A stretch of 43,681 nt of DNA, from contig CAXTIG010000051.1 of assembly GCA_964244295.1 (NCBI GenBank), positions 1-43,681 of the forward strand. Reading direction: 5' to 3'. Within the stretch, counting starts at the first letter, position 1; each line of letters starts with the position of its first letter. The stretch is from JAJAZB01 sp964244295. GTDB lineage: Bacteria > Bacteroidota > Bacteroidia > Cytophagales > Spirosomataceae. A program made the translations under genes and the position numbers. Shown here piece after piece: positions 15,340-24,671 of the stretch. The notes beneath the pieces are model-generated. The model was not told the DNA's origin. It saw only the letters and a list, made by a program, of their open reading frames with translations, and made no database searches.

Positions 15340-16623
15340 TCACTCAAAAAACGGCACACCCGGCGGCGCATACTTCCGCATTCCTTCCTCGTTGATTTCC
15401 ACGCCGATGCCCGGTTTCTCGGAAAGCGGGATGAAGCCGTCCACCACCATCGGCCCGTCGAAACTGACGACTTCCTTGAACATGGGGTCTTCGTGGAAGT
15501 AAATCTGCCATTCCAGAATCAGGAAATTGGGCACCGAGGCACAGGCGTGGCAGGAGGCCATCGCGCCCAGGTACGAGGCGACCATGTGCGGGGCGAAGGG
15601 CACGTAGTACAAATTGGCAAGGTTGGCGATGCGCTGGGCTTCGCCGAGGCCCCCGCATTTCTGGAGGTCGGGCATGATGATGTCCACCGCGCCGAGTTCG
15701 AGGAGCTTGCGGAATCCGTGGGCGAGGTAGTGATTTTCGCCCGCGCAAATCGGCGTGTTCGTAGATTCACGGACAATTTTGTAGGCTTCGGGGTTTTCGG
15801 CGGGGAAGGGTTCTTCCAGAAAAAGCAGGTTCAGCGGCTCCAGCATTTTCGCCACCCGCTTGCCGGTGGTGGTGTCGTAGCGCCCGTGCATATCCACGCA
15901 AATGTCGATTTTCGGCCCAACGGCCTTGCGCACGGCGGCAATCTGGTTGTACATCCGCTCCAGTTCGCCGGGGGAGGCCGTCCAGTTGTAGGCATCGTAC
16001 TTGGCGGGGTCGTTGCGTTCGTCGATGTCGAATTTTACGGCATTGAAGCCCATTTTTATGGCGTTCTTTGCCGCCACCCCGAAGTCGTCGGGGCCGGGGT
16101 TTTTGCTGCGGTACACGGCCGTGTCGCAGTACACCCGGATTTTATCCCGGAATTTTCCGCCCAGCAACTGGTACACCGGCAAGCCGAGGGCTTTCCCGAC
16201 TAAATCCCAGAGCGCCGCCTCCACCGCCGACAGCACGGCCACGTACATCCCCGCCTGCGCACCCTCAAAAAATCCTGAGCGCCGCAGGTCTTCAAACAGC
16301 CGGTGAATGTTGAGTGGACTTTTGCCTTTGATGCGCTCACCCATCATTTTCACCAGGTGATAGGTACCCGGCGTGGCATCCACGCCTTCGCCGCAGCCGT
16401 GGATGTTTTGGTTGGTGTAAATTTTGACGAACAAACTGTGTCCACCCCGGATGAACCCGCACTTGATGTCGGTGATTTTCAAATCCGAGGGGGCTGAGGA
16501 GCGCGGCGTGCGGTCAAGGGCCGTTTCGAGGCCCGCGCCCCAACTGTTCAGCGCCGAAAGACTAAGGGCCGTGGTGAGGGCGCTTTTGCTGAGGAAGGCG
16601 CGGCGGGAGGTAGGAGAGGACAT
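15340..16623 (-). CDS. Tat-exported mandelate racemase/muconate lactonizing enzyme superfamily protein
   Basis: A 427-residue enolase-superfamily enzyme. The N-terminus SRRAFLSKSALTTALSLSAL is a twin-arginine signal. The capping domain spans about residues 45-165; the barrel carries the expected acids: AVKFDIDE (KxD base region), DMHGRYD (metal Asp), LFLEEPFPAEN (metal Glu), CAGENHY (metal Glu), IMPDLQKCGG (Asp) and FAPHMVASY (His base). This fits the mandelate racemase subgroup, including sugar-acid dehydratases such as galactonate or mannonate dehydratase and RspA-like proteins. The reaction is likely abstraction of a proton alpha to a carboxylate with dehydration or racemisation; the substrate is not predictable. 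It is transcribed alone, back-to-back with the AsmA-like gene. Confidence 0.88.
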   Translation of the reverse strand: MSSPTSRRAFLSKSALTTALSLSALNSWGAGLETALDRTPRSSAPSDLKITDIKCGFIRGGHSLFVKIYTNQNIHGCGEGVDATPGTYHLVKMMGERIKGKSPLNIHRLFEDLRRSGFFEGAQAGMYVAVLSAVEAALWDLVGKALGLPVYQLLGGKFRDKIRVYCDTAVYRSKNPGPDDFGVAAKNAIKMGFNAVKFDIDERNDPAKYDAYNWTASPGELERMYNQIAAVRKAVGPKIDICVDMHGRYDTTTGKRVAKMLEPLNLLFLEEPFPAENPEAYKIVRESTNTPICAGENHYLAHGFRKLLELGAVDIIMPDLQKCGGLGEAQRIANLANLYYVPFAPHMVASYLGAMASCHACASVPNFLILEWQIYFHEDPMFKEVVSFDGPMVVDGFIPLSEKPGIGVEINEEGMRKYAPPGVPFFE

Positions 16624-16660
16624 GAAAAAGGGGTTTAGAGGTTTGCCCCGGCAAAATACT

Positions 16661-16762
16661 CGTCCGGATTTGTAATCCGGACGCCAGAGTGGCGGATTTG
16701 TAATCCGCTTCGGCCACCTTGCTCCGTAGCGCAGGGTTTAAACCCTGCGCTACGGAGCAAGG
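16661..16762. repeat. Three adjacent palindromes
   Basis: CGTCCGGATT/AATCCGGACG (16661-16683) is followed by GCGGATT/AATCCGC (16692-16708); both share the centre ATTTGTAAT. Then 16717-16762 is a perfect 46-bp palindrome with no loop, centred on GGTTTAAACC. They fill the gap between two divergent genes. Confidence 0.85.
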
Positions 16763-16859
16763 CTTTAATTTTCAGGTTTTTACAAAAACTATTCTTGCGA
16801 CAGATCAAGAGGGAAAGGCACAGCTTTTGAAATCAACTTGTTAGCAAAAACCACACACC

Positions 16860-19781
16860 ATGAAACGAATCGCGCTCATCGCAGGCGGCATTTTGCTGGG
16901 GCTTCTCGTCCTGCTGGCCGCCGTGCCGCTGCTGTTCAAAGACCAAATCAAAGGTCGCCTCGACGCCGAAATTCGGAAGAACCTCCGCGCCCAGGTGCGC
17001 TACGGCGCGGCCAGTCTGAGCTTGCTCCGGCATTTTCCCAACGTCACCGTCTCGCTCGAAAACCTCGCCGTGACCGGCTACGCGCCTTTCCGGGGCGATA
17101 CGCTCCTGGCCGCCGACCGCCTCGGCCTCTCGCTCGACGTGCTGAGTCTGGTTCGCGGAGAAAAAATAAAAATCGGCTCGATTGATCTCGAACGCCCCGT
17201 CATCGGTCTGAAAATACGGCCCGACGGCCAGGCCAACTACGCCGTGTACCAACCCGATACGACCGCCAACGAACCCGCCAGCGACACTACGAAAACCGCC
17301 TTCAACCTCGAAATTCAACGCTGGACGGTGGCAAACGGGCGCTTTCGCTACGACAACCGGCAAGATTCCCTGCTCGTCCACCTCGACGGCCTGACCCACG
17401 AAGGCAGCGGCGATTTCACCCAGGACGTGTTCGACCTCGTGACCAACACTCAGGTGGCCCGCGCCACGCTGGCGGTCGGTGGCACGGAATACCTGAGCGG
17501 CAAAACCCTCGATGCCGACGCCCGGATTGAAATCGATTTACCGAAGCGCAACTATTCTTTCAAAAACAACACCTTCAAAATCAACGATTTCCCGCTGCAT
17601 TTCGACGGCTGGCTGGCCCTACCCGACACGAACGTGACGATGGACCTGACGGTTAAAACCGAAGAAAATAACTTTAAAAACCTGCTTTCCCTCGTGCCCG
17701 GCGCGTACTCCGAGCGATTCAAAGATCTCGACGCCGAGGGCCGCGTGACCTTCGACGGCATGGCGAAGGGAACTTACAACCGCAGCCAGTTCCCCAAGTT
17801 TGCGCTCAACCTGACCGTAACCGACGGGCGCTTTCAGTACGCCGGGTTGCCCAAGCCCGTGCAAGCCATTCAACTCGACCTGAAAGCCAGCAACGACACC
17901 GACCAGATCGAAACCCTGCTCCTCGACCTGCGGCGCTTCTCGGCCAACCTGGGCAACAACCCCGTTCGCGGGCGACTCCGGCTGAAGGGCCTGAAAAATT
18001 TCGACGTGGATGCCGACGTGCAGGCCAAAGCCGATTTGGCCGAACTGACGCAGCTTTTTCCCATCGACAGCCTAACGCTACGCGGGCTTTTCGACCTGAA
18101 CCTGAAAGCCAAAGGCCACTACGGAGGGGGCCGGTTTCCGGTCGTGAACGCCGCCATGAATTTGGTCGATGGTTACGTGAAGTCGGAGAAAGTGCCCGAA
18201 CCGCTGGAAGGCGTGAATTTCAGGGGCAGTTTGCTGAACAGTTCAGGCCGGATGGCCGACACGAAACTCACCTTCGCCGACCTGCGGATGCGCCTGGAAA
18301 ACGAGCCGTTCACCGCCAGCGGCACCGTTCAGAATTTCGACGATTACGCCTGGGATATTCGGGTGAAGGGGGGCCTCGACCTGACCCGCCTCACCCAAAT
18401 TTTCCCCGTCGCCGACACCAAACTGGCGGGCCGCGTGGACGCCGACCTGCAAAGCCGGGGCCGCTACTCCGACCTGAAAGCCAAACGCTACGCCCAACTG
18501 CCCACCAGCGGCACGGCCACGCTGCAAAACATCCGCTACGAAACGCCCGCCTACCCGATTGTCCGCATCAGCAACGCCGCCCTGCGCTTCACGCCCCAGC
18601 AACTCGACGTCAGCCGGGCCAACGGCTTCGCGGGTAGCAGCGACGTGCAGGTGAGCGGGAACCTGAGCAACTACCTCGGCTATTTTTTGGGGCATGAGGC
18701 CCTGGGCGGTACGCTGACACTGGTTTCGCAGAAATTCAACGTCAACGAATGGCTGAGCGACGAGGGCAAAGACAGCGGCGACAGCGTCGCGAAAAAATCG
18801 GTGGTGGCCGTGCCCAAAAACCTGGCCCTGACGCTCAACACCGCCATCGGCGAAGCCACCTACGACCGGATGCCGCTGCGCAACCTGACCGGCACGCTGA
18901 CGACGGGCAACGGCGTTTTGAAAATGGAAAAGTTGAACTTCCGGGCTTTAGGCGGGCAGTTCCAAACCAGCGGGAGCTACGACACGCAGGAATTGACCAA
19001 ACCAAAATTCGATTTCGCGCTCAACCTCGCCAACGTGCAGGTGGCCGAAGCGTACCGGCACCTGGCGGTGGTGAAGGCGCTGCTGCCCCTGGCGCAGTAC
19101 GTGCTGGGCAACGTCAACAGCCAGTTCAAACTCAGCGGCTTGCTCGGGCCCGACATGATTCCGAAACTGAACACGCTCGACGGGCAAGGCTTCATCCGCG
19201 TGATTCAGGCGGCGTTCAAAGACAACCCCGTCCTGGCCCGGCTCGCCGAAACCACCAAACTCAGCGACCTCAACCGCCTCCGCCTCCAGAACGTGCTGAT
19301 GACCACCGAAATCAGGGACGGCAAGCTGAAATTCCAGCCCTTCGACGTGAATTTTGACCCGTACAAACTCACCGTCAGCGGCGGCAATGGCTTCGACGGC
19401 TCGGTAGAGTACAAACTGCGCTTCGACGTGCCGAGCGGTCAGGTCGGCACGGCCTTCAACCAAACCTTCGCCCGCTGGACGGGCCAGGCTCCGCTCAACG
19501 TGGAGCGGGTAAAGTTCGACCTGGCCCTGGGCGGCACCTTCAAAAACCCGCAGTTCCGTTTCGACGGCAGCAGCACCGCCCAAACCCTGAAAGAAACCCT
19601 CGCTACCCAGGTTCGCGACCGGGTGCAGGCCAAAGCCAAAACCGTGCAGGACAGCCTCAACGCCATCCTCGCCGCCCGCCGCCGCGAAGCCGAAAACCGG
19701 GCGAAGGATTTTTTGAATGACCAAAAAAATAAACTGCTGGAAGGACTGACGAAGCCGAAGGCGGATACGGGGCGGCAGTAA
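16860..19781 (+). CDS. AsmA-like envelope protein
   Basis: A 973-residue protein with one N-terminal transmembrane anchor (residues 5-25, IALIAGGILLGLLVLLAAVPL) and a long, repetitive beta-rich periplasmic part, as in the AsmA/TamB-like family of bridge proteins that influence outer membrane phospholipid delivery. Family traits include YGAASLSLLRHFPNVTVSLENLAV near residues 48-72, repeated strands ending in DLERPVIGLKI-like motifs, and the AsmA C-terminal region around residues 660-900 (GQFQTSGSYDTQELTKPKFD). The last 60 residues are a charged amphipathic helix (QAKAKTVQDSLNAILAARRR). It is monocistronic: divergent from the enolase-superfamily gene and followed by a gene on the other strand. 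Confidence 0.87.
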   Translation: MKRIALIAGGILLGLLVLLAAVPLLFKDQIKGRLDAEIRKNLRAQVRYGAASLSLLRHFPNVTVSLENLAVTGYAPFRGDTLLAADRLGLSLDVLSLVRGEKIKIGSIDLERPVIGLKIRPDGQANYAVYQPDTTANEPASDTTKTAFNLEIQRWTVANGRFRYDNRQDSLLVHLDGLTHEGSGDFTQDVFDLVTNTQVARATLAVGGTEYLSGKTLDADARIEIDLPKRNYSFKNNTFKINDFPLHFDGWLALPDTNVTMDLTVKTEENNFKNLLSLVPGAYSERFKDLDAEGRVTFDGMAKGTYNRSQFPKFALNLTVTDGRFQYAGLPKPVQAIQLDLKASNDTDQIETLLLDLRRFSANLGNNPVRGRLRLKGLKNFDVDADVQAKADLAELTQLFPIDSLTLRGLFDLNLKAKGHYGGGRFPVVNAAMNLVDGYVKSEKVPEPLEGVNFRGSLLNSSGRMADTKLTFADLRMRLENEPFTASGTVQNFDDYAWDIRVKGGLDLTRLTQIFPVADTKLAGRVDADLQSRGRYSDLKAKRYAQLPTSGTATLQNIRYETPAYPIVRISNAALRFTPQQLDVSRANGFAGSSDVQVSGNLSNYLGYFLGHEALGGTLTLVSQKFNVNEWLSDEGKDSGDSVAKKSVVAVPKNLALTLNTAIGEATYDRMPLRNLTGTLTTGNGVLKMEKLNFRALGGQFQTSGSYDTQELTKPKFDFALNLANVQVAEAYRHLAVVKALLPLAQYVLGNVNSQFKLSGLLGPDMIPKLNTLDGQGFIRVIQAAFKDNPVLARLAETTKLSDLNRLRLQNVLMTTEIRDGKLKFQPFDVNFDPYKLTVSGGNGFDGSVEYKLRFDVPSGQVGTAFNQTFARWTGQAPLNVERVKFDLALGGTFKNPQFRFDGSSTAQTLKETLATQVRDRVQAKAKTVQDSLNAILAARRREAENRAKDFLNDQKNKLLEGLTKPKADTGRQ

Positions 19782-19843
19782 AATGTACTCAAATGACGCC
19801 AGAGGAAAGTAGGGCACTGCTCTAAACCCTCCTTCTCCCGCCG

Positions 19844-20581
19844 TTAAAACGGGCGTGGGTCGCCGCCAACGGGTTTGTCGAAAACGTCCACGAGCAGCAC
19901 CTCGTCGTGACCGTCCCCGTTGAAGTCAGCAGGGGCGAGCAGCAGGTTTCGCGCAGATCGGGGACGTAAGCATTCGCCAGAATTTTGCCGGTTTTGGCGC
20001 TCAAGAGCAAGATTCGGCCCGTGGGTCGGTGGGGCATTCCGGGTGGGGCGAGGGCATCGCCGCCGTTGGCGATGAGCAGGTCGCGGAAACCGTCGGGGGT
20101 CCATTACCCGTTGAAGAAATTGAACCAGCCCGCTTTTCTGGCCCCGTGTTTTTCGGTGGTTTTGAAAAATTCCCAAATCGTCCGGCCCGCTTTCCCGTCC
20201 AACGCCCGCAGTTCGGCGGAGCGCCCGCCGATGACTACCTCCGGGGTACCGTCGCCGGAAATATCCGGAAACAAGGCCGAGCCGACCACCTGATTCCGCG
20301 CCGGGGCACTCCACAGCAAGCGCCCGTCGGCCCCGTTGAGGGCGATAATGCCCACTTCGCTCGGCGACCATTCCCGCCCACCCGCGCCCATCACCACGTC
20401 GAGGATGCCACCGCCGGTGAGGTCGGCCACGCGAGGCGAGGAGGCCGAGTTGAGGCCGGGCAAGGGTGGTTTGCCAGGGACCGTTGTCGGGATTCCGGCA
20501 GGCGAGTAGCGCGGGAAGAAGCAAAAAAAGGGGGCAACGGAGCGCCGCATGGCTTCGGAAGAAAGCCCGGAAGGTACGCAC
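19844..20581 (-). pseudogene. Decayed FG-GAP/VCBS-like lipoprotein gene
   Basis: Homology can be followed only by changing frame. A GTG start at 20581 gives a lipoprotein signal (PLFLLLPALLACRNPDN). Near 20460 the reading shifts frame into PRVADLTGGGILDVVMGAGG and FPDISGDGTPEVVIGGRS, calcium-binding FG-GAP-type repeats. An in-frame TAA follows at 20104-20106 (a CAA-to-TAA change would explain it), then LLIANGGDAL continues, and near 19945 another shift leads to ADFNGDGHDEVLLVDVF and the end. Two frameshifts and one nonsense codon make a functional product unlikely. The intact ancestor was probably a secreted beta-propeller protein; clustered errors from sequencing are the alternative. Confidence 0.75.
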
Positions 20582-20583
20582 AA

Positions 20584-20617
20584 AAAAGGCCGGTCGGGTT
20601 TACCCGACCGGCCTTTT
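20584..20617 (-). terminator. Terminator after the AraC/SnoaL-like operon
   Basis: A perfect 15-bp stem (AAAAGGCCGGTCGGG and its complement) with loop TTTA, flanked by an A run that becomes a T run on the minus strand. It lies 21 bp past the stop codon of the SnoaL-like gene. Confidence 0.88.
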
Positions 20618-20637
20618 GCTGGTTTGCCCGCCACGAC

Positions 20638-21018
20638 TCAACTGACCAGCACCGGCGTACTGATTTGCTGCATCAACCCCACCGAATCGGCTTCCATCCA
20701 GTGGTTGACGATGAGGCCGTCTTCGAGTTCGTACAGGATGAGGCCCGACACGTCCACCGAATTGCCCGTGGGCGGACAGCCGAAGAGTTCGCCCGTGTGT
20801 TTGCCTGTCAACCGGAAGCGTACCAACACTTTGTTGCCTTCGGCCACGATGTCTTCCCGCGCCAGTTCGTAGCAGGGAATGCCCGCTTCAAAAATCTGGA
20901 TGTGGCCTTTGAGTTCCATGTCCCGGTCGGAAACGTAGCGATCGACCACGTCGCTCGGTTTGGGCTTGCCGCTGAGGGCGTCGAGGTATTCCTCCACGCG
21001 TTGTTTGTTCGGATTCAT
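20638..21018 (-). CDS. SnoaL-like (NTF2-fold) protein
   Basis: A 126-residue cytoplasmic protein of the NTF2/SnoaL-like fold: an N-terminal helix NKQRVEEYLDALSG, the strand KVLVRFRLTGKHTGELFGCPPTG, SVDVSGLILYELEDGLIVNHWMEAD near residues 90-112. In annotated relatives such sequences are called ester cyclase or nuclear transport factor 2 family; no catalytic role can be assigned. The ATG at 21018 overlaps the AraC stop codon as ATGA, so translation of the two is coupled and the regulator and this protein probably act in the same response. A GTG two codons upstream is the alternative start. Confidence 0.75.
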   Translation of the reverse strand: MNPNKQRVEEYLDALSGKPKPSDVVDRYVSDRDMELKGHIQIFEAGIPCYELAREDIVAEGNKVLVRFRLTGKHTGELFGCPPTGNSVDVSGLILYELEDGLIVNHWMEADSVGLMQQISTPVLVS

Positions 21019-21914
21019 AAGCACGAGGGTTTTGAGTGTTGACCAAAAGTACGAGGGCGCGCTGGCGAAGTCTTGTAAAAAACGGACGGCGTTGGCGCTT
21101 CCGTTTCGAGGGATTCCTGCATCCGGCGGATGAGGGCGAAGTGCTCGGTGGGCGCACTGCCCGTAAAGGCCACGAAATCCTTGATGAAGTGCGATTGGTC
21201 GTAAAACCCGCCGTCGGCGAGAAATTCCGGCCAGTGAAGCTGCGGGTTTTGGAGCAGGGTGAGACTGACGAAGTTGAAGCGCTTGAGCCGAGCAAAAAAC
21301 TTCGGACTCATCCCCACGCGCTCGCTGAAGCGCCGCCGCAGGTGGCGCGGGCTCAGCGCCAGGTCATCGGCCAAGCCGTCCATTGTCAGCATTCCGCGTT
21401 GGTTGAGAATCCGGTGGACGGCGTGGTCGGCGATGTGGAGCAGAAAATCGGTTTTGCGCAAGCGGTTGAACAAATACGCCTCCACACGAGCGATGCGGGC
21501 CGGGTGGGAGGGCGCTTCGGCGAGTTGCTCGGTGAGCAGCTCGGCCTCGTAGCCAATCAGGTCGGCCAAGTTCAGGCGTTTGTCCGATAAATCACTCCCG
21601 ACCAGTTGCGGAAAAACGTGCAGAAAGCCCCCGCCCTTAAACACCACCCCCACCATGCCCACCTGCCCCTGCACGGTGATTTTATAGGGGGTCGTCGAGT
21701 ACCCCGACACGAATTGTCGGGGCAGCAAGGCACCCTGCGCCCAGAAATTATGCAGCCGGTACCGGTCGCCGTAGTTGAAAACCAGGGCCGCGTAGCTATT
21801 GGCCGGACTCAACAAGTCCACCGGCTGGTTTAACCCGCCTTCGTGTTCGAGGATGTAGAATTTCTCGACGTAGGGCTGCAACGGAGCCGAAGGCGCAAAC
21901 GAAAGGTATTGCAT
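21015..21914 (-). CDS. AraC-family transcriptional regulator
   Basis: A 299-residue regulator. The N-terminal 150 residues (YLSFAPSAPLQPYVEKFYILEHEGG, FVSGYSTTPYKITVQGQVGMVGVVFKGGG) match the sensor half common in Bacteroidota AraC proteins. The DNA-binding half has two helix-turn-helix units around residues 185-275: TMDGLADDLALSPRHLRRRFSERVG and FLADGGFYDQSHFIKDFVAFTG. A second regulator of the same type is at 26951-27769; both share the DQSHFIKDF segment. Ligand unknown. It is co-transcribed with the overlapping SnoaL-like gene and ends at the terminator beyond it. Confidence 0.9.
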   Translation of the reverse strand: MQYLSFAPSAPLQPYVEKFYILEHEGGLNQPVDLLSPANSYAALVFNYGDRYRLHNFWAQGALLPRQFVSGYSTTPYKITVQGQVGMVGVVFKGGGFLHVFPQLVGSDLSDKRLNLADLIGYEAELLTEQLAEAPSHPARIARVEAYLFNRLRKTDFLLHIADHAVHRILNQRGMLTMDGLADDLALSPRHLRRRFSERVGMSPKFFARLKRFNFVSLTLLQNPQLHWPEFLADGGFYDQSHFIKDFVAFTGSAPTEHFALIRRMQESLETEAPTPSVFYKTSPARPRTFGQHSKPSCL

Positions 21915-22004
21915 GAGAAATTAAAGCGAGAGGGGTGAATGCCCTGAAGTTCAGGAAACTACTGTACACGATGGACGCTCTAAACTACGCATTTTTGGGC
22001 GGTG

Positions 22005-22460
22005 TCATTTCGCCACCGGTTCACTGCGAAATAAGTCACCGATGATTTTCCACTCGCCATTGAGTTTTTCCAGGTAATTCACTTTGTTCCACCGGGTCTG
22101 GGTGCCGTCGGGGGCGGTATCCAACTGAATCGAGGAGACGAAGGCGGTGTTGCCGCGTTGCCGAATCCGGTAGTCGGCGATGACCGTCTTTGCTTTGCTG
22201 GGTTCGGGCAGTTTTTCGAGGAATGCTTTCAGAGCCTTAGCCACTTCGTCGTAGCCCCGGGTCATTCCCGGCCCGAACCCCAACACCAAGTCCTCCGACT
22301 GCGCGTAGCAACCGAGCCATTTTGCCAGGTCGCGTTGCTTGTTGTAGCCGACTTCGTCTTCGATTAGTTTTTTGATGGCCGCTTCGTCGGTGGTGCCCGA
22401 TTGGGCGAAGCCGCTACTGGCAAGGCCAAGCAGCACGAGGATACGCAGGAGGTTTTTCAT
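22005..22460 (-). CDS. Exported NTF2-like protein (DUF4440-like)
   Basis: A 151-residue protein with a signal peptide (residues 1-19, LRILVLLGLASSGFAQ). The mature part has the NTF2-like order: helices TDEAAIKKLIEDEVGYNKQRDLAKWLGCYA, then the strands FVSSIQLDT and NYLEKLNGEWKIIGDLF that end many DUF4440 and SnoaL-like proteins. The function is unknown; related proteins often bind small hydrophobic molecules. It sits between the Kelch lipoprotein and the AraC gene on the same strand, 90 bp downstream of AraC, and could be one of its targets. Confidence 0.7.
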   Translation of the reverse strand: MKNLLRILVLLGLASSGFAQSGTTDEAAIKKLIEDEVGYNKQRDLAKWLGCYAQSEDLVLGFGPGMTRGYDEVAKALKAFLEKLPEPSKAKTVIADYRIRQRGNTAFVSSIQLDTAPDGTQTRWNKVNYLEKLNGEWKIIGDLFRSEPVAK

Positions 22461-22536
22461 GGCAATTGGTTTTGGAGTTTGAATCGTAAAAACTGCGCTT
22501 GGAATTCAATGGCAGTAGCTTGGGTAGCGGGCTGCT

Positions 22537-24126
22537 TCACTTCACCATCGTTATCGCGGCCCATTGCTGATTTGCTTTGGCATCCGGGTTCAGGAAATAC
22601 GTTTTTGGGAATACCGTAGTCACCTGGGTATTTACAAATTCAAAGGCTTTTACCGAAATCGTGCGCCAAGAATTTGCCCTCGAATCGAACAAATACAGGA
22701 TTCCATTCAGTGGGTTGCTATTGTCCGACCCGTAGGCATACAAGGCCTCATCGCCCGATGAAATGAGCTTTTTGAATGAACCCGGAACGGGGATTGCTTT
22801 CTCTACCCACGCATCCGAATCGGGGGCGTATTCGTACAGTTTATTGCCCGAAAACAGGTATCCGCGCGTGGTGGTACTGCAAAAACGGTCGTCGGACGAA
22901 GTGCCTTTTGGCACCGTGGGAGTGGCTTTTTGAGTGACCTTGTTCTTCTCGACATCGTATTCAAAAAACTTGTTGGTGGTGTATTCGTATAAAAAAACCC
23001 GTTCGTTTACCACAAAGGCCAGTTGCGTAATCAGCCCTAGAAAGGGAACGCCAACCGTCGTTTTTTTAGTCCAAAGGTTTGTGCCCGGGTCGTACTCGAA
23101 CAGAAACTCATTTTTGTTCGATTTATACAACTTTCCTCCGCGCGAGAAAAGAATAGTTTCTCCATCCATATCGGAGCCTCCTACGCCTGAGTTTGGAATG
23201 GGTGCTTTGGCTGTCCAGGTATTTTTAGCCGGGTCGTACTCCCAAACTTTTGGATTCAATACGGAGGAACCCGGAGTGATTTGACCGCCCAGCACGTACA
23301 CTTTTCCACCGGCGTTGAGTAAGCGGTAATTGAAGGATAGTGTCTCCGGGAAGTCGGCTTTGCGGGAAAAAACATCGACGGTGCTGGGGGGTGGGTTGGT
23401 CGTTACCTCCGTGTACTTGTCATAAAAAACGCCTTCGCTGGTGGTCGTAAAGGCCGAAACCCGATACAACGTATTGGCTTTTAGTCCTTGAATCGTTGCG
23501 GTCAGTTTGTACGGAAATGGCCCGTTTGTAGCCCCCAATTCAAATTTGTTGTTGGCGAGGGTTGGGGTTTGCGGGGCTTCGGCCCACACGAACCCGTGTT
23601 GAGTGATGGGCTTCCCCGGATTATCGTTTATCGTCGTGGACACTTTAACGGAGTTGTCCGTTTTTTCCGTGAACGTGTACCCACTGGAAAAAGTAGGGCT
23701 TAGTACCGTTACCGTCCCCGTTTTCACCTGAAACACCGCCCCGTAGCTCGTCCCGGCTGAGTTGGTGGCGTAGGGCCGCACGGAGTAAGTAACGCCGGGT
23801 TCGAGGTTTTTGAGTTCGCTACTGAATTGAAGCGGATACTGCTCGCCGGTGCTCCCCCGTTCGGTTTTTGAATCACCGGGTAGGGCGGGCGTTGGGTTAG
23901 TCTTGGAATAAACGTGGCCGTGCTGGCTGATGGCCGCGCCGCCGTTGCCAAGCAGCAAGGAACTGACTTTGGCCGAGGTCGTCGTCAGGTCGCTGACGGT
24001 GGAGGGTGTACTGGTATCAAACGTAGGCACTTGTACGGGCTGAGGCGCAGGCGCGGGGTCTTTTTTGCCGCACTGCCAGAGCGCGGCAGCGAAACCGAGG
24101 ATGAGGAAAAAGCGAAGGACTTTCAT
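22537..24126 (-). CDS. Surface lipoprotein with fibronectin-like and Kelch repeats
   Basis: A 529-residue exported protein. The N-terminus MKVLRFFLILGFAAALWQCGKK is a lipoprotein signal with Cys19 as the likely lipid site. Two fibronectin-like domains follow (about residues 40-135 and 140-240), each with the Bacteroidota-type motif QHGHVYSK or QHGFVWAE and LYRVSAFTTTSEG. From about residue 250 there are Kelch-type blades such as NAGGKVYVLGGQ, VWEYDPAKNTWTAKAPIP and LFEYDPGTNLWTKKT, forming a beta-propeller. This layout suggests adhesion or binding at the cell surface. It follows two short paralogous lipoproteins on the same strand, with a 93-bp gap. Confidence 0.85.
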   Translation of the reverse strand: MKVLRFFLILGFAAALWQCGKKDPAPAPQPVQVPTFDTSTPSTVSDLTTTSAKVSSLLLGNGGAAISQHGHVYSKTNPTPALPGDSKTERGSTGEQYPLQFSSELKNLEPGVTYSVRPYATNSAGTSYGAVFQVKTGTVTVLSPTFSSGYTFTEKTDNSVKVSTTINDNPGKPITQHGFVWAEAPQTPTLANNKFELGATNGPFPYKLTATIQGLKANTLYRVSAFTTTSEGVFYDKYTEVTTNPPPSTVDVFSRKADFPETLSFNYRLLNAGGKVYVLGGQITPGSSVLNPKVWEYDPAKNTWTAKAPIPNSGVGGSDMDGETILFSRGGKLYKSNKNEFLFEYDPGTNLWTKKTTVGVPFLGLITQLAFVVNERVFLYEYTTNKFFEYDVEKNKVTQKATPTVPKGTSSDDRFCSTTTRGYLFSGNKLYEYAPDSDAWVEKAIPVPGSFKKLISSGDEALYAYGSDNSNPLNGILYLFDSRANSWRTISVKAFEFVNTQVTTVFPKTYFLNPDAKANQQWAAITMVK

Positions 24127-24219
24127 GGTTTTTAAAAATGAAGGGATGAATGGATCGATGCATAAACGGGCAAGCGGCCTGGCAGAAAATGATTTTAAAG
24201 GCCCGCTACCGCTGGGAAA

Positions 24220-24645
24220 TCACTGCTTTGTAAACGTGGCCTTTTTGCCGTCCAACTTCAGCAACCCGGTATCGTCGCTGTCGCCCGAAAACTGAATATC
24301 GAGTTGCGTATCGCTCACGAGCGTGGCCTTGCCGGTCTGGAACACGTAGTAGCCCGACTTCGACTTGGTCAACTGGGCCAGCCGGAAGGTACTGGCCCCG
24401 GTGGGCACGACTTCCTTCCAGAACAAATCGCCCGTTCGGAACGAGTAGGTGTTCGAGGCCACCTGGGTGATTTTGGCGGTTTTGTCGGCGGTGGTAAAGT
24501 CCACCGTGACGGCGATGGGGAAGTCGCTGCTTTTCCAGGTGCCCTGGAGTTTGGCCACGTCGGCCAGGGGTTCAGTCTCGGTTTTGGTGCAGGCCGAGAC
24601 GAGGCATAGGGCGATAAATGCGCAGAGGAGAGGGAGTAGTTTCAT
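24220..24645 (-). CDS. Small lipoprotein, paralogue of its upstream neighbour
   Basis: A 141-residue lipoprotein: signal LLPLLCAFIALCLVSAC with a lipobox Cys near residue 19. The mature part, LADVAKLQGTWKSSDF and YSFRTGDLFWKEVVPTG, is a lipocalin-like beta sheet rather than a named family. It is clearly related to the preceding gene product (shared LAD-x3-L-x-G-x-W opening and Y-x-F-x2-GD segment), so the two arose by tandem duplication. The start at 24645 begins the signal peptide; ten more codons are open upstream. It lies 26 bp downstream of its paralogue and upstream of the Kelch lipoprotein, probably one operon. Confidence 0.75.
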   Translation of the reverse strand: MKLLPLLCAFIALCLVSACTKTETEPLADVAKLQGTWKSSDFPIAVTVDFTTADKTAKITQVASNTYSFRTGDLFWKEVVPTGASTFRLAQLTKSKSGYYVFQTGKATLVSDTQLDIQFSGDSDDTGLLKLDGKKATFTKQ

Positions 24646-24671
24646 GGGATTTTTGAGATAGAAAGGGAGAG

